Translations under genes and position numbers: made by a program | Notes under the pieces: model-generated | Databases searched by the model: none | Told to the model about the DNA's origin: nothing | The model's input: the letters and a program-made list of their open reading frames with translations, nothing else | Shown here: positions 23,022 to 23,244 of the stretch, piece after piece | Numbering within the stretch: the first letter of the stretch is position 1 | Layout of the letters: every line of letters begins with the position of its first letter | From: a virus | IMG/VR virus record: IMGVR_UViG_3300010155_000100 | Span: 1 to 23,244 of that record | DNA: 23,244 nucleotides | Reading direction: 5' to 3' (one strand)

Positions 23022-23090
23022 CTATACCCCTTTATCGATGTAATCTACCATCATTAAGGCACAGAGACCGAGTGCTATAAGAATAATCAT
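23022..23090 (-). CDS. Putative 22-aa membrane peptide
   Basis: ATG 23090 to TAG 23022-23024 encodes MIILIALGLCALMMVDYIDK plus GV, a single hydrophobic helix with a charged tail. AAGGA lies 4 nt upstream, slightly close. The N-terminus resembles that of the 54-aa protein at 21584-21748 (ILIAL). It fills the space between a hairpin after the SSB gene and a terminator, which favours a real small gene, but at this length it could be chance. Confidence 0.35.
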   Translation of the reverse strand: MIILIALGLCALMMVDYIDKGV

Positions 23091-23124
23091 GACTTCCTTA
23101 TTGATTATCTTATCCCTCTTGGGT

Positions 23125-23159
23125 AATTAGTCTACATACAGAGAAGTTGTAAACTAATT
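23125..23159 (-). other. Long stem-loop after the probable SSB gene
   Basis: An 11-bp stem (23125-23135 with 23149-23159, one G-T pair) encloses a 13-nt loop, starting 5 nt after the stop of the gene at the right edge. There is no T tract on its 3' side (- strand reads ACCCAAGAGGG), so it is more likely an mRNA processing or stability hairpin, or a leaky terminator, than a standard terminator. Confidence 0.5.
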
Positions 23160-23163
23160 GGTA

Positions 23164-23244
23164 TTAAAACTCTGAGTCATCAGCTTCAGCACCTTCAACA
23201 TCGAAGTCAACTGAACCAGTATACTCAATTAAGTTTGTGATTTG
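23164..23244 (-). CDS. Partial C-terminus, probably a single-stranded DNA-binding protein
   Basis: Only the last 26 residues are in the window, ending EYTGSVDFDVEGAEADDSEF. An acidic, disordered tail with a terminal Phe is the signature of ssDNA-binding proteins such as T7 gp2.5 and bacterial SSB, which use it to recruit polymerase and other replication proteins. The replication operon that follows makes this role plausible, but the DNA-binding domain lies beyond the right edge, so the call rests on the tail alone. Confidence 0.45.
   Translation of the reverse strand, partial: QITNLIEYTGSVDFDVEGAEADDSEF

Noticed and set aside
1-23244. tRNA genes, CRISPR arrays, insertion sequences, integrase or attachment sites
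   Set aside because: Reading both strands by eye showed no cloverleaf, regular spaced repeats, transposase or recombinase motifs; a tRNA scan was not possible.

Overview
This window is part of the genome of a lytic tailed bacteriophage with a podovirus-type gene set. It combines T7-like replication genes with features that recall N4-like phages. There are no ribosomal, tRNA, integrase or host housekeeping genes. Genes are tightly packed, often overlap by 1-17 nt, and usually have strong Shine-Dalgarno sites (AGGAG/GGAGG). The host cannot be named from sequence. A B12-dependent ribonucleotide reductase together with PhoH and MazG is a set often seen in marine phages, but that is context, not proof.

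The layout is two convergent transcription units meeting at a bidirectional terminator (about 9216-9266). The left unit (+ strand, 1-9195) is the end of the late/virion operon. It holds the C-terminus of one protein, a 1526-aa predicted ejection protein with a T4-lysozyme-type domain followed by a staphylococcal-nuclease-type domain, and a 1296-aa protein. The last carries all four hallmark motifs of single-subunit RNA polymerases, so I call it a probable virion-packaged RNA polymerase, analogous to the N4 vRNAP.

The right unit (- strand, 23244 down to 9265) is the replication and nucleotide-metabolism module. In transcription order it has: a probable SSB C-terminus, a tiny membrane peptide, a possible small terminase subunit, a run of small proteins, endonuclease VII, class II ribonucleotide reductase, PhoH, a family A DNA polymerase, a FEN-type 5'-3' exonuclease, five small proteins (two membrane), a GIY-YIG nuclease, a T7 gp4-like primase-helicase, a second single-subunit RNA polymerase (698 aa, T7 type), a small protein, MazG and one last small protein. 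Regulatory sites include a near-consensus sigma70 promoter upstream of the DNA polymerase, a T7-promoter-like TATAGGGA site inside an inverted repeat upstream of the possible small terminase gene, hairpin terminators, and a cluster of three 11-bp repeats.

The most interesting inference is a two-polymerase transcription programme. One single-subunit polymerase would be injected from the capsid with a wall- and nucleic-acid-degrading ejection protein. The second would be made later, since its gene lies near the end of the replication operon instead of at its head as in T7. This rests on motifs read by eye and on gene order; it has not been tested.
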